Positions 26,951 through 38,500 of a stretch of DNA of 52,974 nucleotides are shown piece by piece (the stretch's first letter is position 1; every line of letters begins with the position of its first letter). This DNA is from Golubevia sp. BC0850 (Eukaryota; Basidiomycota; Exobasidiomycetes; Golubeviales; Golubeviaceae). The notes under the pieces were generated by a model. It worked only from the letters and a program-made list of their open reading frames with translations, ran no database searches and had not been told where the DNA came from. Position numbers and translations under genes: made by a program. The DNA lies in contig JAAVVG010000048.1 of assembly GCA_012976225.1 (NCBI GenBank), positions 1 through 52,974 on the forward strand, in the 5' to 3' direction.

Positions 26951-28304
26951 CATTATTGCTAATTAGAACATTTCTTTGTCCTAATTAGTGTAAGCAGTTT
27001 ATACTTACGCCACTAGTCACCTAGTGGATTAGACTATATCATCAACTATTTATTATAAAATCTTACGTGGAATTTTATATTTCATTCTATCAATTACATA
27101 ATTTTGAATTCTATCATGTAGTTTGTTACCATCTTTAGCTCTAAATTGAATAACATTCATTGTATCCTTATGTTTAATCACTTTAGTATGAAATCCAAAT
27201 TTTTCATTTAGTTCTCTACTAAGAATTTGATTTTCTTCAAGACTAAATCCTTGAGTATTAAGTGTTAGTGTTCGTCCTTCTCGATGAAGACTACCATCAC
27301 CCATTACCCAATAAGCTAGTCCAATTTCATTTAGATGATTAAGAATAAGTCCTTTTTGAATTACTTTTTTGTTATTAATATAAAATAGATCCCAAATATT
27401 AGAAAAAGATTCATGTCTAAATGTTTTAAACCAATAACTTTTAATTGTTCCTTTCTTTTGTCCATGAATATGGTAACGAATTCCAGGGGCAGTTATAAAT
27501 CTATACATTTTACACATTTCAAATAGATGAAATAGAAACTCTTTTTGATTTTCACCTTGTTCAAATTTCATTAGTGCCTCTCGACTTACTCGAGACATAC
27601 CAGCGTCACTTAGAACCATTCCCATTCTTAGTTGAAATAGGAAATCATGAGGTTGAATTTTAGGGAGATTCTTTTTCCAATCTTGCCAATATTTAGAATT
27701 CAGATGATAACCATCACGCATATTTTTAATAAATTTTTTTGTTTGATTTAGTACAATGAATCTATTAAACATATTATTTATTTGAAATTTTATACGTTCG
27801 TGTGCTCTTATTATTTAGTTGAATAATAATGCTTAACATAAACTAGTAAACAAAGGTTGAATAATTCTAAAGATAAATAAATCAGGAGACTTACTCATTT
27901 TTAAAATTGGTTCCAAGAATTAATTTAAATTGAATTTGAATATAATTCTATAATCTATTTTCTTTGGTAATATTTCTCCCCCACTGAAAAAAGAATAAAG
28001 AATATAAAATAGTTGTCGGGCGCTCTTGGAAAGATTATTGTTGACATAACTCACTTTCTAGTCGTTGAACCTTCCTAGTACTAGAATATTTACTATGATT
28101 TATAATGTTCTTACAATTTATAATACTCTTACAAAAAAGCAAGAAAAAATCAATGCAATTATTCAATTAATCAGAATACTGAATAATATGTCTTACTAGA
28201 CTTGGCTGCGGATTGTCTTAACATTGAGTTATTAGATGGTTAGTCTATGTTAAGGTTTCCCCGTCAATTCACCCGATTTAATCTCGACAATGACTCTTTT
28301 GTTC
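26951..28304 (-). mobile_element. Group I intron in rnl
   Basis: 1354 nt, inserted within cctcgat|gtcgactc, next to the peptidyl transferase loop (about E. coli position 2504). Restoring cctcgatgtcgactcat fixes both ends. Its core near 28016-28280 resembles that of cox1-i1 and nad5-i2. Confidence 0.92.
27053..27772 (-). CDS. LAGLIDADG endonuclease in the rnl intron
   Basis: A 239-residue free-standing intron ORF with ATG start at 27772. It shows the LAGLIDADG_2-type end with GLAYWVMGDGSLHREGR and LNTQGFSLEENQIL, the form seen in LSU-intron endonucleases. The first motif (FLFQLRMGMVLSDAGMS) keeps the aspartate. It begins soon after the 5' exon and is intact. Probable role: homing of the intron into intronless rnl. 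Confidence 0.92.
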   Translation of the reverse strand: MFNRFIVLNQTKKFIKNMRDGYHLNSKYWQDWKKNLPKIQPHDFLFQLRMGMVLSDAGMSRVSREALMKFEQGENQKEFLFHLFEMCKMYRFITAPGIRYHIHGQKKGTIKSYWFKTFRHESFSNIWDLFYINNKKVIQKGLILNHLNEIGLAYWVMGDGSLHREGRTLTLNTQGFSLEENQILSRELNEKFGFHTKVIKHKDTMNVIQFRAKDGNKLHDRIQNYVIDRMKYKIPRKIL

Positions 28305-31300
28305 ATCGAGGTGTCAAACCGTTTGGACAATATGAACTCTCGCAAACGATAAACCTGTTATCCCTAGCGTAACTTTTATCCCTTGAGCGATGGCCATTCC
28401 ATAATGTACCACCGGATCACTATGTCCTACTTGCGTATCTGATTGATTTGTCAATCTTTCAGTAAAGCATGTTTTTACCATTACGCTTTAATAAACCTTA
28501 CATGGTTTATTGGTTTCTGACCAATATATACATACCTTTGAAGGCCTCTGATACTTTATTAGAGGCTACCGTCCCAGTCAAACTGACCATTTGATACTGT
28601 CCAATTACTAAATCCTAAAAATTTGCACTTAGGCCTATATTCCTTTACGTGCCTTCTTGTATCCAAAAATATAGTATCTGAACAAAAACTAGGAGATGCC
28701 ATGCCTACACGGCAATTTCATCCGCGGAAACATAACATTACCATTTTTGATTACCTGGCATTTTATTCATAGGATTCTTCAAAGTAAGATTCTTTATTAC
28801 GACAGTCAAGGTATTTCACTTACGTCACTAGACTCCCTTGTATTCTACACCTGTGTAAAAAAGAATCAACATCAAACTACAGTAAAGCTGCATAGGGTCT
28901 TCCCGTCTACCTGAAGGCAAACCGCATCTGCACGGCTAATTCAATTTCACTGAGATGCTTGTGGAGACAGCAGGGCCACGTTACCTCATTCATGCAGGAC
29001 CACATTTAATGGCCAAGGAATTTCGCTACTTTCAGATCCTTATAGTTAAGACCGCCATTCACCACGGCATCAGTCAGTGACTAGTTAACTAAATGTATTC
29101 ATTTTTGCTTCGAAGAGTCCACACCTATTACCTAGGCGCGTTTCTCTCTGAAGCAAAAAATGATCCATTTTACTATCACCTTCTTTATACTACGTGGCAT
29201 TGGGCAGAGTTCACAACTTATACAAATACTGTTAGTCTTAGCAAGTTGCTGTGTTTTTGGTAAACAGTCGCAGCCCTCGATTTTGTGACACACGCCATAG
29301 ACTAAATCAAATGATAAAACCCATAGCGGTTACCCTTATCGTCTAACTTACGGGCACAATTTGCCGAGTTCCTTCACAAGCATTATCTCTACACCTTAGT
29401 ATACTCTACTTACGAACCTGTGTCGGTTTAGGGTACGGTTATTTTATAAATTACTTCTTCGAAAGTAGTTCTTTATAAATTACACTCTATTTTTTCTTGA
29501 TCTTCCCTGCTATTTCCTCTATAGAGGAAATTGAGCTGAAAAATTATTATTTTCTAGAAGATATATAGAATGATTTATTATACCTCATCAAATACAAACA
29601 TTCGCCTGTATATCTTAGAGACCGTATAACTCATGGCAGATTCACTTATCCATGAAACCCTTTCGTATTCGGTGAGGAGTGTTATAACTCCTTTCTACGT
29701 TACTCATGTCAGCATTTTCTCTTCAGTACTATCCAATTAATGAAACACTAATCTTCAACTAGTTACTGAGTGTTCTGCTACCCTTATTATTATGAGAGGA
29801 TACTTTGTTTAACTACAAATTTGCGTTGAACAAAGAATATTTCACATAATAATAGGTACGGTGTAGGTATATTGCTCAAAAATTTTATTATTGTAATAAA
29901 AAAATAGACCCGATAAATCTTCGACGCTTTTTTCCAAACGCTCCTTTTTCTGCTAGTTCCAGTTCTATAGAACCGGAAGTGGAGCATTATTAGGAGTGGT
30001 TATAATAATAAATTATTATAACTCTGACCACTGAGTTGTTACACTATCATTAAAAGATGGCTACCTCCAAGCCTACTTGATGGTTGTATTAGGATTATAA
30101 ACTAGTAAACTCTTCTTCAAAGGAGGAGTTTACTTCTTTATAAGTTAAAAAACTTTCTTATATTCACTTCGCAATATTTTGGGACCTTAACACGTACTCT
30201 GGGCTGTTTCCCTTTTGTCTATCCACCTTATCATGAATAGACTGTGCGCTTGTTATCAATTATTATCCTTCCGAGGTTAACCATCAATGGTAGAGTTGTA
30301 ATACCCCCCAATTTAACATAGTAATACATCTTTCGACGTTTACTACTATTATTCCGGCTCCTTAGGAGCCGGAATAATAGTAAGTATGATGATCAGTGCT
30401 GTACATATAATAATCTATAAAACAAACGCCCTACCTAAATAGGTTTCGCAGAATACCAGCTATCATCCAAATTAGATTGGCCTTTCACCCCTTACCACAA
30501 TTCATCGGAGAATTTTGCAACATTCAACCGTTCGGCCACTTATTGCCTGATCATGGTAAGATCATTTGGCTTCGGGTCTAGTTCATAAAACTATCACCTA
30601 TGTAATAATATTACTATATAATAAATACACAGTCGCTTTCGCTTAGGCTATTAACCTTGCTTTATAAACTAACTCGCTGACCCATTATGCAAAAGGTACG
30701 TTGTTATTAGATACTATCTAACTTCAACTGCTTATAGGGCTACTAGTTCAGGATCTATTTCACTAGTCATCTACTTACTTTTCACCTTTCACTCACGTTA
30801 CTCTTCACTATCGCTAGATATATTGTACTTAGCCTTGAAGGATGGTACCCTCGTATTCATACAGGGCTGACGTCCCCATATTACTTAATATAAAGTAATG
30901 AGATATCCAAAAGCGAAGTCTCATATTCTTTAATAAGAATTTATTTTGATTTATACAGGACTTTCACCTTCTATGGCGGCGGAGTGCTTTAGGTTAATAA
31001 TAAATTAAAGCGCTGCACGCGGTACTTATTCCAAAGTATTGATAGTATAAATCTCTTCGTATAACTCCTTGCAAAGCTTGGAGTAGTTTTACCTACGGAG
31101 AAATTTATACTAGAATCAAAATAAATTTTTGGCTATTTCGGTTTCACTCACCATTACTCCCGAAGTCTCTGTTGATTTCCTTTCCTATTGGTACTGTAAT
31201 GTTTTACTTCCCAACGTAATATACTGAAGATAATATCGTCCGCTAGCAAAGCAGAACTTTGTAGGCGCGACAAATACTAAATCTACTTACTGGTTTTCCT

Positions 31301-31440
31301 TAGGACTGTATAAATAAATAATTAATTATTTATACTTTAAGTTTTATACTTCCTTTCAAATATATCTGCTAGGCATCCCTAATAACCCCTTTAATTACTT
31401 AATTGTATACTCTATATTGTCATCGATTCCTATAAAAAAT

Positions 31441-31785
31441 AATTCTGTGCTGTTTCTCAAACCGAAGGGAACCGAAGGAGATTCCAATAAAATAATTCAA
31501 AGAAGACGCTTTACTCCCTGCTCCTTCGGATGGGAACCGGGGGGGGGTAAATAGTCGGGAAATAATGGTTGGAGCCTCCTTCGGAAAGAAACAATGCTAG
31601 TCCAAATTAATTTACTAGGATCGCTTTTCATTAGTCTGACTCTCTCCTCCTTCAGATAGAGGACTGCTAGTAAAACAAGTTGTCTTATAAAAAGTGGGGA
31701 AAATAACAAGAAGGGCGACCCCATACATTGGTTCACTAGAAGGGGAGGGTTGAAGCCCCTTTTTTGTTTATCAGAAGGAGATATT
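31441..31785. other. Spacer between rps3 and rnl
   Basis: Hairpin-element fragments (near 31520-31590, 31650, 31725-31750) and a G-rich run. A 104-codon open frame here is low-complexity element sequence and not a gene I recognise. Confidence 0.6.
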
Positions 31786-32910
31786 CTAACCTTGAGTAGA
31801 AACCGAAGCAATCCATACTTTAATAGTGAATGATCCTAGATTATTTTTATGTGTAAATTTAGAATAATCAATCACTGTACTTTTTAGTGCATGTCCCTTC
31901 GGAGCGTATCCTAGTTTACCATTTTCCGATTTACTTGTTTCACTAGTGCTAGCATTGGCTTCTCCGGTTTTGGAGCTAGAAAAGGATCCAATTAGGCTTG
32001 ATTTCACTGTCATTCGTGGAATTACAGATTCTGTAATTAGTCGTCCAGAAATTTGGACTTTAATACCTGTAATATGACTAGGTAGATCAGAACTATGGAA
32101 TGCTTTAGCAGCCTTAGTAAAAATCGTTTTTTTAAATTGAATAAATGTATTGCTAGGAGCATTATGTGCAAGATATTGTGCTAGAATATAACTATCTAGA
32201 TATGGATAATGTAGTCGAATCAGTACTAGAGATACTTCTTTTTTATAAAGTTGTGCAAAATAAGTTGATAGAGAATTTAGCATAGGAAGCGCAACCAGTT
32301 TTATATTTGTATTAGTAGATTTATTAGTAAAGCGGGTTCTAGCACCATTGAAATGATTTGTAGCAATAGTAGAAGAGGCTTTTCCCGCTCTGAGGGCGGA
32401 GCCATAATAAAAGAGTTGAATAGTTACTTTATGGTTAGTATGTCTAAATCTTGGTTTACTAATAAGGTATTTATTTACTTTAGAAGAGACACCATTTTGT
32501 TTCTCTAGTCCAGCTTTTGAACCCGAAGTGAAAGCTGCTCCACTCTGAGTGGAATCTTGTTTTACTGATTGTTCTGGTCCAAACTCACTATTTTCTCGGC
32601 TACGCAGAAAAAATGAATTAAGAAGAAGAATAGCGTTACTATCATTATAATTTGTATTCATTTCATGGCCGCTTGCGCGGATAATGTCTCCCATTTCAAT
32701 ACTAATATTACTATTTTTACCAAAATGATAGCTTTTCTTTTTAGCTGAGAGAGGCTGTCTAACTTTTTCTTCTTCGTAAAAATTGTTAGATGCTACTGTA
32801 GGTAGCCGTAGAAGAGAGTTATAACCGTTTGAGAAACCACCGGTTTTATTGGGTGCAAGCGCGTTGTTATTAGTAGGCGCGAACACACTTAGATTACGTA
32901 GTAGATTCAT
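31786..32910 (-). CDS. rps3: Ribosomal protein S3 (uS3m)
   Basis: Encodes a 374-residue small-subunit ribosomal protein. Fungal mitochondrial S3 signatures are present: FRHTNHKVTIQLFYY near residue 155, the C-terminal GIKVQISGRLITESVIPR near 285, and the end NLGSFTIKVWI near 360. The N-terminal 150 residues and a serine-rich loop (SSSKTGEANASTSETSKSEN, near 320) are unlike the family and partly GC-rich, probably expanded by element insertions. It is free-standing just upstream of rnl, not inside an rnl intron as in many ascomycetes. Confidence 0.9.
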   Translation of the reverse strand: MNLLRNLSVFAPTNNNALAPNKTGGFSNGYNSLLRLPTVASNNFYEEEKVRQPLSAKKKSYHFGKNSNISIEMGDIIRASGHEMNTNYNDSNAILLLNSFFLRSRENSEFGPEQSVKQDSTQSGAAFTSGSKAGLEKQNGVSSKVNKYLISKPRFRHTNHKVTIQLFYYGSALRAGKASSTIATNHFNGARTRFTNKSTNTNIKLVALPMLNSLSTYFAQLYKKEVSLVLIRLHYPYLDSYILAQYLAHNAPSNTFIQFKKTIFTKAAKAFHSSDLPSHITGIKVQISGRLITESVIPRMTVKSSLIGSFSSSKTGEANASTSETSKSENGKLGYAPKGHALKSTVIDYSKFTHKNNLGSFTIKVWIASVSTQG

Positions 32911-33702
32911 TATTTGTTATGTGGTTAATTTTTTATTCTTTTTGTCTAAGAAAAGTGGTCTATAAAATAAGAGGCTCTTCTTCAATTCCTAATTTTTTAC
33001 TAGTAAAAAATAACTGAAGTCCATATATGACCGAGAATATCGCGGCCCGATATCTCTGGGTTTTCAATAAAAATAAATAGATGACGCCCTTTAAAAGAAC
33101 TGCGGCTCTGAAGAAATTTACTTAGCTAGCGGACATTTTTTTTCCGCTCCATCCATTGTTTTACTAGGAAGAGCTACGTTCCGAAGGAACGTAGCTGATA
33201 AATTTTATATAAAATTCTACATACTTTCAATAAACCGAGCAATAATGGCCTGCGAAGCTGGTCCCTAATTTAAATATTTGCTTAGCTAGGAGATACTGCC
33301 TCTTCGGAGCCATAATGGTCTATACGGAATGTAATTTTAATTCAATAGTTAACTTGAATAAAAGAGTGGTTTTATAGTTATGTAGGTTGGGTCGGATCCA
33401 AATCTTTGAATCGAGGATAGGCTGTTATACCGCTCAATTTTCTTCAAAGATATCACCCTATAATACCGTCGATGCCCCACCCTAGAAAAGGAAGGATAGA
33501 GGCTCCTTCGGATGGCACTTATTTCAATAAAAGAGATTAGGATCAGCATTACCAGATTCTAAGAGAGACCAGCGCGCTCCTTAGAAGGCATCTGAGAGGA
33601 GGGGCGAAGCCGTGCGCTTCGCGAGTAGTCGCTCACTTTTATACCTCCTTCCGACTTCGAAGGGGTGTAACAATAGGTGGGGCGCATTCAAACAATTAGT
33701 CT
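32911..33702. other. Spacer upstream of rps3
   Basis: 792 bases with no gene recognised. Contains GATATC modules (33050), an inverted repeat around agctacgttccgaaggaacgtagct (about 33170-33197), and hairpin elements near 33145-33165, 33490 and 33590-33680. Confidence 0.6.
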
Positions 33703-33785
33703 TGGACAAAAGGAGATTCGAACTCCTAAGAATATTTATACCCAGCAATTAGAAGTTGCGATACTTCGCCAATAGTAGTTTGTCC
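33703..33785 (-). tRNA. trnR(ucu): Class II tRNA with anticodon UCU (Arg by anticodon, Ser-like body)
   Basis: Acceptor GGACAAA/TTTGTCC and T-arm AGGAG-TTCGAAT-CTCCT are identical to those of tRNA-Ser(GCU) at 24511. D-stem TACT/AGTA, anticodon loop CTTCTAA on a GCAA/TTGC stem, and a real long variable arm (GGGTAT/ATATTC) follow. The anticodon UCU reads AGA and AGG, normally arginine, but arginine tRNAs are class I. It looks like a duplicated serine tRNA with a changed anticodon. It is the only tRNA found for AGA codons, so its charging sets their meaning. Confidence 0.85.
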
Positions 33786-33914
33786 GCGTATTCTCCTCCT
33801 TCGGATGGAGCCAGACGAAGAGTCCTTCGAAAGTAAGTTGCTAAGTTATCTTTCTATTTTATCCGCAGGCTCCGCAGACGGAGAGTTAACGCAGACACGA
33901 TATTTTGTTTTTAT

Positions 33915-33988
33915 AGCCGGAGGAGGGACTCGAACCCATCTTATCCCCATTATGAGTGGAGCGGTTTAACCAGTTAGCCTACTCCAGC
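33915..33988 (-). tRNA. trnM(cau): tRNA-Met(CAU), copy upstream of rps3
   Basis: Acceptor GCTGGAG/CTCCGGC, anticodon stem CTCCA/TGGGG with loop CTCATAA (CAU). The T-stem has two mismatches. The stronger GC content of the anticodon stem may suggest the initiator, but this is not decisive. Confidence 0.88.
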
Positions 33989-35218
33989 TTTAATTTCTTT
34001 TTACTTTATATTGTTCCAAGGAACCTCCTTCAAATGGGCGGTTCCATTTTATGCGTCCGATATCTCGTACCGCAGAATCTTAGTGTTACTATAGAGGGCG
34101 GTTTCTAAATAATATTAAACAAGAATGGACGTTACGCTCCTCCTTCGGATGGGTGAGAGATTCAAAGTAAATCTACTGACAAAACCTTTTGAATCTAAAG
34201 ATATACCTATATTATACATCAATTGTCATTTCAATTAAACAAATGCCCTTCTAATTTAGGAGTTACCTTTGTAAGCACTCACTCTAATTTAGGTGCGTAG
34301 CACCTGTTTAAGGATATACGGGACGCTTCGTTATTCGTTATTGATAAAATGCTTCTCTATTAGAATAAAGCATGGGGAAAATGAAATTAGTTATTAATAA
34401 GCCAAATTTTGTGTATATATAGTTTTATAATTATAGAACTATATTAAATACTAATAGAACTAGAGATAATGCTAGGTTATGGTGGTATACCCTACGAAAT
34501 ATTGTTCTGACTCTTAATGAAGTGCGTACGGCCAGCATTGTTTATCTAAAAGGGGAGAGGGGAGGGAGCTTACCCCGGCCATAAACTAGAATAATGATAC
34601 TTTATATAATGATAGTACGAAATTCTAGAAAATTATTCTAAAATTGTTAATTTCTGCAATTTATAAAAATAGCCTCATGGCATATTCTAATAAAATTTAA
34701 CATATCTTCCAACATAAATAATCGAACAAATACGGCTCCGAAGAAGGCATATGAGAGAAGAAGAGAGCTACTATTAAATAATGATAGTAGTTAGCTTTAT
34801 AACTGCCCCCCTTCGATTTGAGAAAATAAATGATAATTGGAAAAGTATATGATAAATGTATCTCAGACCTTCCTTAATTAAATAAATATCTATTGTATAA
34901 ATCATAGTAATTAATTCTAATAAATAACCTAATTTCACTTTTTAATGTCCCGGATTTAAAGTACAAGTATGTACAAATCGCCGAAGAAACCCGATGCCTT
35001 TAAATCAAACTATCTAGATAATATCTCAATTATACATAACTTAGTAATTATTCCGTAAGGTTTTGTTATATATCATAGTTACGTAGATAATTTTCTTCCT
35101 CTGATCCGATCCACCCTACTAGCCGGGAAACAATAGGAAGGAATTTCCTATTTCAGAGCCGAAAGTTGGAACCGCCTACAGCCTATTAAAACAAATAGTG
35201 GAGGCAGGGTAAAAGATG
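33989..35218. other. Long spacer between tRNA-His and tRNA-Met
   Basis: 1230 bases without a recognised gene. Mostly AT-rich with few hairpin elements (near 34020-34065, 34135-34150, 34540-34580). I looked for RNase P RNA signatures and saw none. This is the longest stretch of unexplained sequence that is not repeat-derived. Confidence 0.6.
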
Positions 35219-35292
35219 GGTAAAACTCCGGGATCGAACCGGATACCTCCGAAGCCACAGATCGGCGCTCTGCCAAATGAGCTAGTATTACC
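35219..35292 (-). tRNA. trnH(gug): tRNA-His(GUG)
   Basis: Acceptor GTAATAC/GTTTTAC with one mismatch, plus an encoded extra G at -1 facing C73, the histidine identity feature. The anticodon loop is CTGTGGC (GUG). Confidence 0.92.
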
Positions 35293-35500
35293 TTATTTAA
35301 TTCTATTCTATATATGCTCCTAGTCGGTAAACTATAGAAGGGCCCCGGGTATACTACTTGAGTAGTGCTATTTTTCATCGGAAGGAGGGGATTCACCCAT
35401 ATTTTCACTAGGAATAAGCACAACGCTTTCAACATACTTTATATTAAACTTTATTAATATAGTGCCCAGGGGAAGGGGAATAAAATTAATAAAACAATGC

Positions 35501-38500
35501 TTACACTGAATTATTATTAGAATGTGTGCGTGCTCCTAGCAGGATTAGCCCCGTAATGAAAATAAATACTAGTCGAGGATCAGTAATCCCGTTGTATAGT
35601 ACTGATCTGACATTATCACCAAGTACGCTTTGTGTACCTCCATTACTATAAAGCATAATTGGAGAGAATAGCATTAGAGTAATAATAATTAGTCCTAGAA
35701 CGATATATAGTGCATAACTAGTAATATTACCAGTATCTAGTTTAGAAATATCACGACTACTTGATGTTAGGCTAGTACTTAGACCATATGGTCCAATTAG
35801 CTCAATAATACCACGATCAAGTGTTTTAGAAAGAGTATATCCTAGATTAAGTGCACCATTAATAAAGTAATGGTTATAGATTACATCAACGTAATATTTA
35901 CCATTAAAGAATCGATAAAGATTTCGTCCAATTGTATTATTAGTTAGTTGAATTGAGAATAGAGGAAGAATATGGTACATATAAAGAGCTAGTCCAGCAC
36001 CTGCTAGAGTACCGATAGCTGGAAGTAGTTTAATAAGTAGTGGCAGTCCAAATTCTGCTTCTACTAGAGTGATATGACTAGGATGAATAAATAGACTAGG
36101 TGATAGAAAATCAGAACCCATACCTACAAATAGATCTCGTCCTAGATATCCAAAGAAAATAGCTAGTAGTGATAGAATAGTAAGAGGAATCATAACAATA
36201 GTAGGAGCATCATGTGTATTCATATAAACTGATTTTCTAGCATTAGGATAAGTTAGAAATGTCAGAGAAATTAGCCGAAGACTATAGAAAGCAGTGAAGC
36301 ATGCAGAAATAGTTCCTAGCCAATAAGCAGCTTGTCCAGAGAATTCATATTGTCCATATGCTACTTCAAGGATAAGATCTTTAGAATAAAATCCTGTAAG
36401 CCATGGTAGTGCCATAAGACTAAGTGAACCAATAAGAATAGCTGTATATGTAAATGGTAGAAATCCAATAAGACCACCTAGACGTCGTTGGTCTTGTTGA
36501 TCATATGTAGCATGAAGAACTGCCCCCGCTGCTAGGAATAGAAGAGCTTTAAAGAAAGCATGGTTAACAAGATGAAATAGAGCAACATTATATTGACTAA
36601 GACCACAAGCTATAAATAGGTAACCCATTTGACTACATGTAGAATAAGCAATTACTCGTTTAAGATCATTTTGTAGTAGTCCTGTGCTAGCTGCAAAGAA
36701 AGCAGTTAGAGCCCCTACCCAAGTAATAACAATAAGAGTAGTAGGTCCATACTCAATCACAGGTGAAGATCGAAGTAGAAGATAAACTCCGGCTGTAACT
36801 AGAGTCGCAGCATGAATTAGAGCACTAACTGGTGTAGGTCCTTCCATAGCTAATAAATTATTATCTTAAATGTATTTAGCATTTAATTCTAGATATCACT
36901 ACCTAGTTTAGACTATGTCTTCATCTATTATTAATAGTATTTACTATAAAATAGATGTTGGGCGCTCGTGTCCGGATTATTGTTGACGTTACTCACCGAT
37001 TAGTCGTTGAACTTTCCTTGATCTATATTTTACAAATATACGCCGATCAAGGCTTAGCTGCAAATTGTCTTATTAATGTATATCACCCATATTAATAAGA
37101 GATCCTTGCAATTCACCCAATATTTTTTCATAATACTCACGTATTACGCAGACGCTTAGCTTTATACCTAAAGAGGGTATTATCTACTTATTTTCAATCA
37201 GATGTTTCTTACTTTCAATAATATATTGACCAACTACCTTTTGTAGTTTATCAAATTCTTCAAAAGGAATTAGAATTCGAGGTCCTGCTCGCATACGTCG
37301 CACACGAGATAGTGCAATAACACTACTAATGCCTAGCTCACTAAGACGATTTTGTAGAAGATCAAGCTCTTCATGTGTACAATGATATGGTAGATGAAGG
37401 GCTAGTCCCGATTTCCACCAATTAACTTGAGTATTGTATCGTGATGAAAATACATAGTTGTAATACATTCCTGTAGCACCATAGTCTAGAGTATAACCAC
37501 TAGACATAATAAGAGCTGCTAGAGAAATTTCATTAAAATTACTAACCATTTCTTTAGTGAATACTCGTGATCCTGATCCTTCCGGGAAAAACATAATATG
37601 TAGTTTATAAAAACAAGCATATGTCAGTCTTGAAAGAATCATTCGTACACTAATTGAGTTATCTCGACTATCGATATTTTCTTTACGATCTCATCCTTTG
37701 GCACAATAAGGTCCTAGTAGTGTAATAATATAATTAAACCAACTAGAATCATGTTTTTCTCTAGTTTGATATACTAGTCGAGACATAGTATTTTCTTTAT
37801 ACGTTCGAGTTAGTAGATTTCCACTAACCATTAGGCCAATTAGAAAAGAATGTAGAAAATCATCAATAGAACGATTACGTCGTTTACTCATAGATTTAGG
37901 AGAAGGGCCTTGTTCATCTTTAGGTGTAAAATTAGAAAATAGAAAAAGAGATCCGTAAGTAGATAGGTGATTAGGTATAAAGTGGAAGGAAGGCTGATCT
38001 GGAAGCCAAGTATGTAGACCTAGTTGAGCACTTTTACCCATGGCAGCTAGAAGTAGAAGTAGACCAATAATAGTAATAATAGTTTCATTAATAAATGGTG
38101 CTACACTAAATACTGTAGAATAATCTAGATTCCCAAATACAAAGAACATAGCAAAGAATCCTACAGATAGGAACATATCACCTACACGATTAACAACTAG
38201 CGCTTTAATAGCACTTTTATTAGCTTGAATTCGTGTATACCAAAAATTAATAAGAAGATATGAAGAAATCCCAATTCCTTCCCACAGGAATTGAAATAAG
38301 AAAGAGATGCTTTACTAACACCCGTACTTTGTAAGTTATAGAACTATGTATATACATACCAACAATCTTTGAAAGAGGTACAACTTGTTTAATTGGAATT
38401 ACAATTATCCATTGATTTTCACCGTAGGGTTTTTTAGAAACTCGTGTTCGTAGTTTGAAATTATCACTAAGAGCTTGTTGTAGAAGATTAATTTCATCTA

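Larger units (their letters stand above)
26584..31440 (-). rRNA. rnl: Large subunit ribosomal RNA, one intron
   Basis: Universal LSU stretches are visible on the minus strand: the 5' domain near 31370-31410 (ggggttattagggatgcc), ctagggataacagg near 28350-28370, tttgacacctcgat just before the intron, and the 3' domain near 26760-26950 (sarcin-ricin region with agtacgaaaggacc, ttcagctgttcgc). Exons are about 28305-31440 and 26584-26950; the intron is 26951-28304. Ends are approximate. It forms the large mitoribosomal subunit including the peptidyl transferase centre. A striking 18-bp hairpin (ggctcctta centre, near 30345-30382) is an extended helix inside the rRNA. Confidence 0.95.

Noticed and set aside
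31497-31811. 104-codon open frame between rnl and rps3
   Set aside because: The sequence is made of spacer hairpin modules and overlaps the rps3 end; no protein family is recognised.
33703-33785. Reading the UCU tRNA as the missing tRNA-Leu(UAA)
   Set aside because: The bases TAA occur in the loop, but a UAA anticodon would need a shifted stem that does not pair; the fold with loop CTTCTAA and UCU is clearly better.
33989-35218. Possible RNase P RNA gene (rnpB), known in some early-diverging fungi
   Set aside because: I looked for the conserved gaggaaagtc-type and acagaa-type core sequences in this long spacer and saw none.
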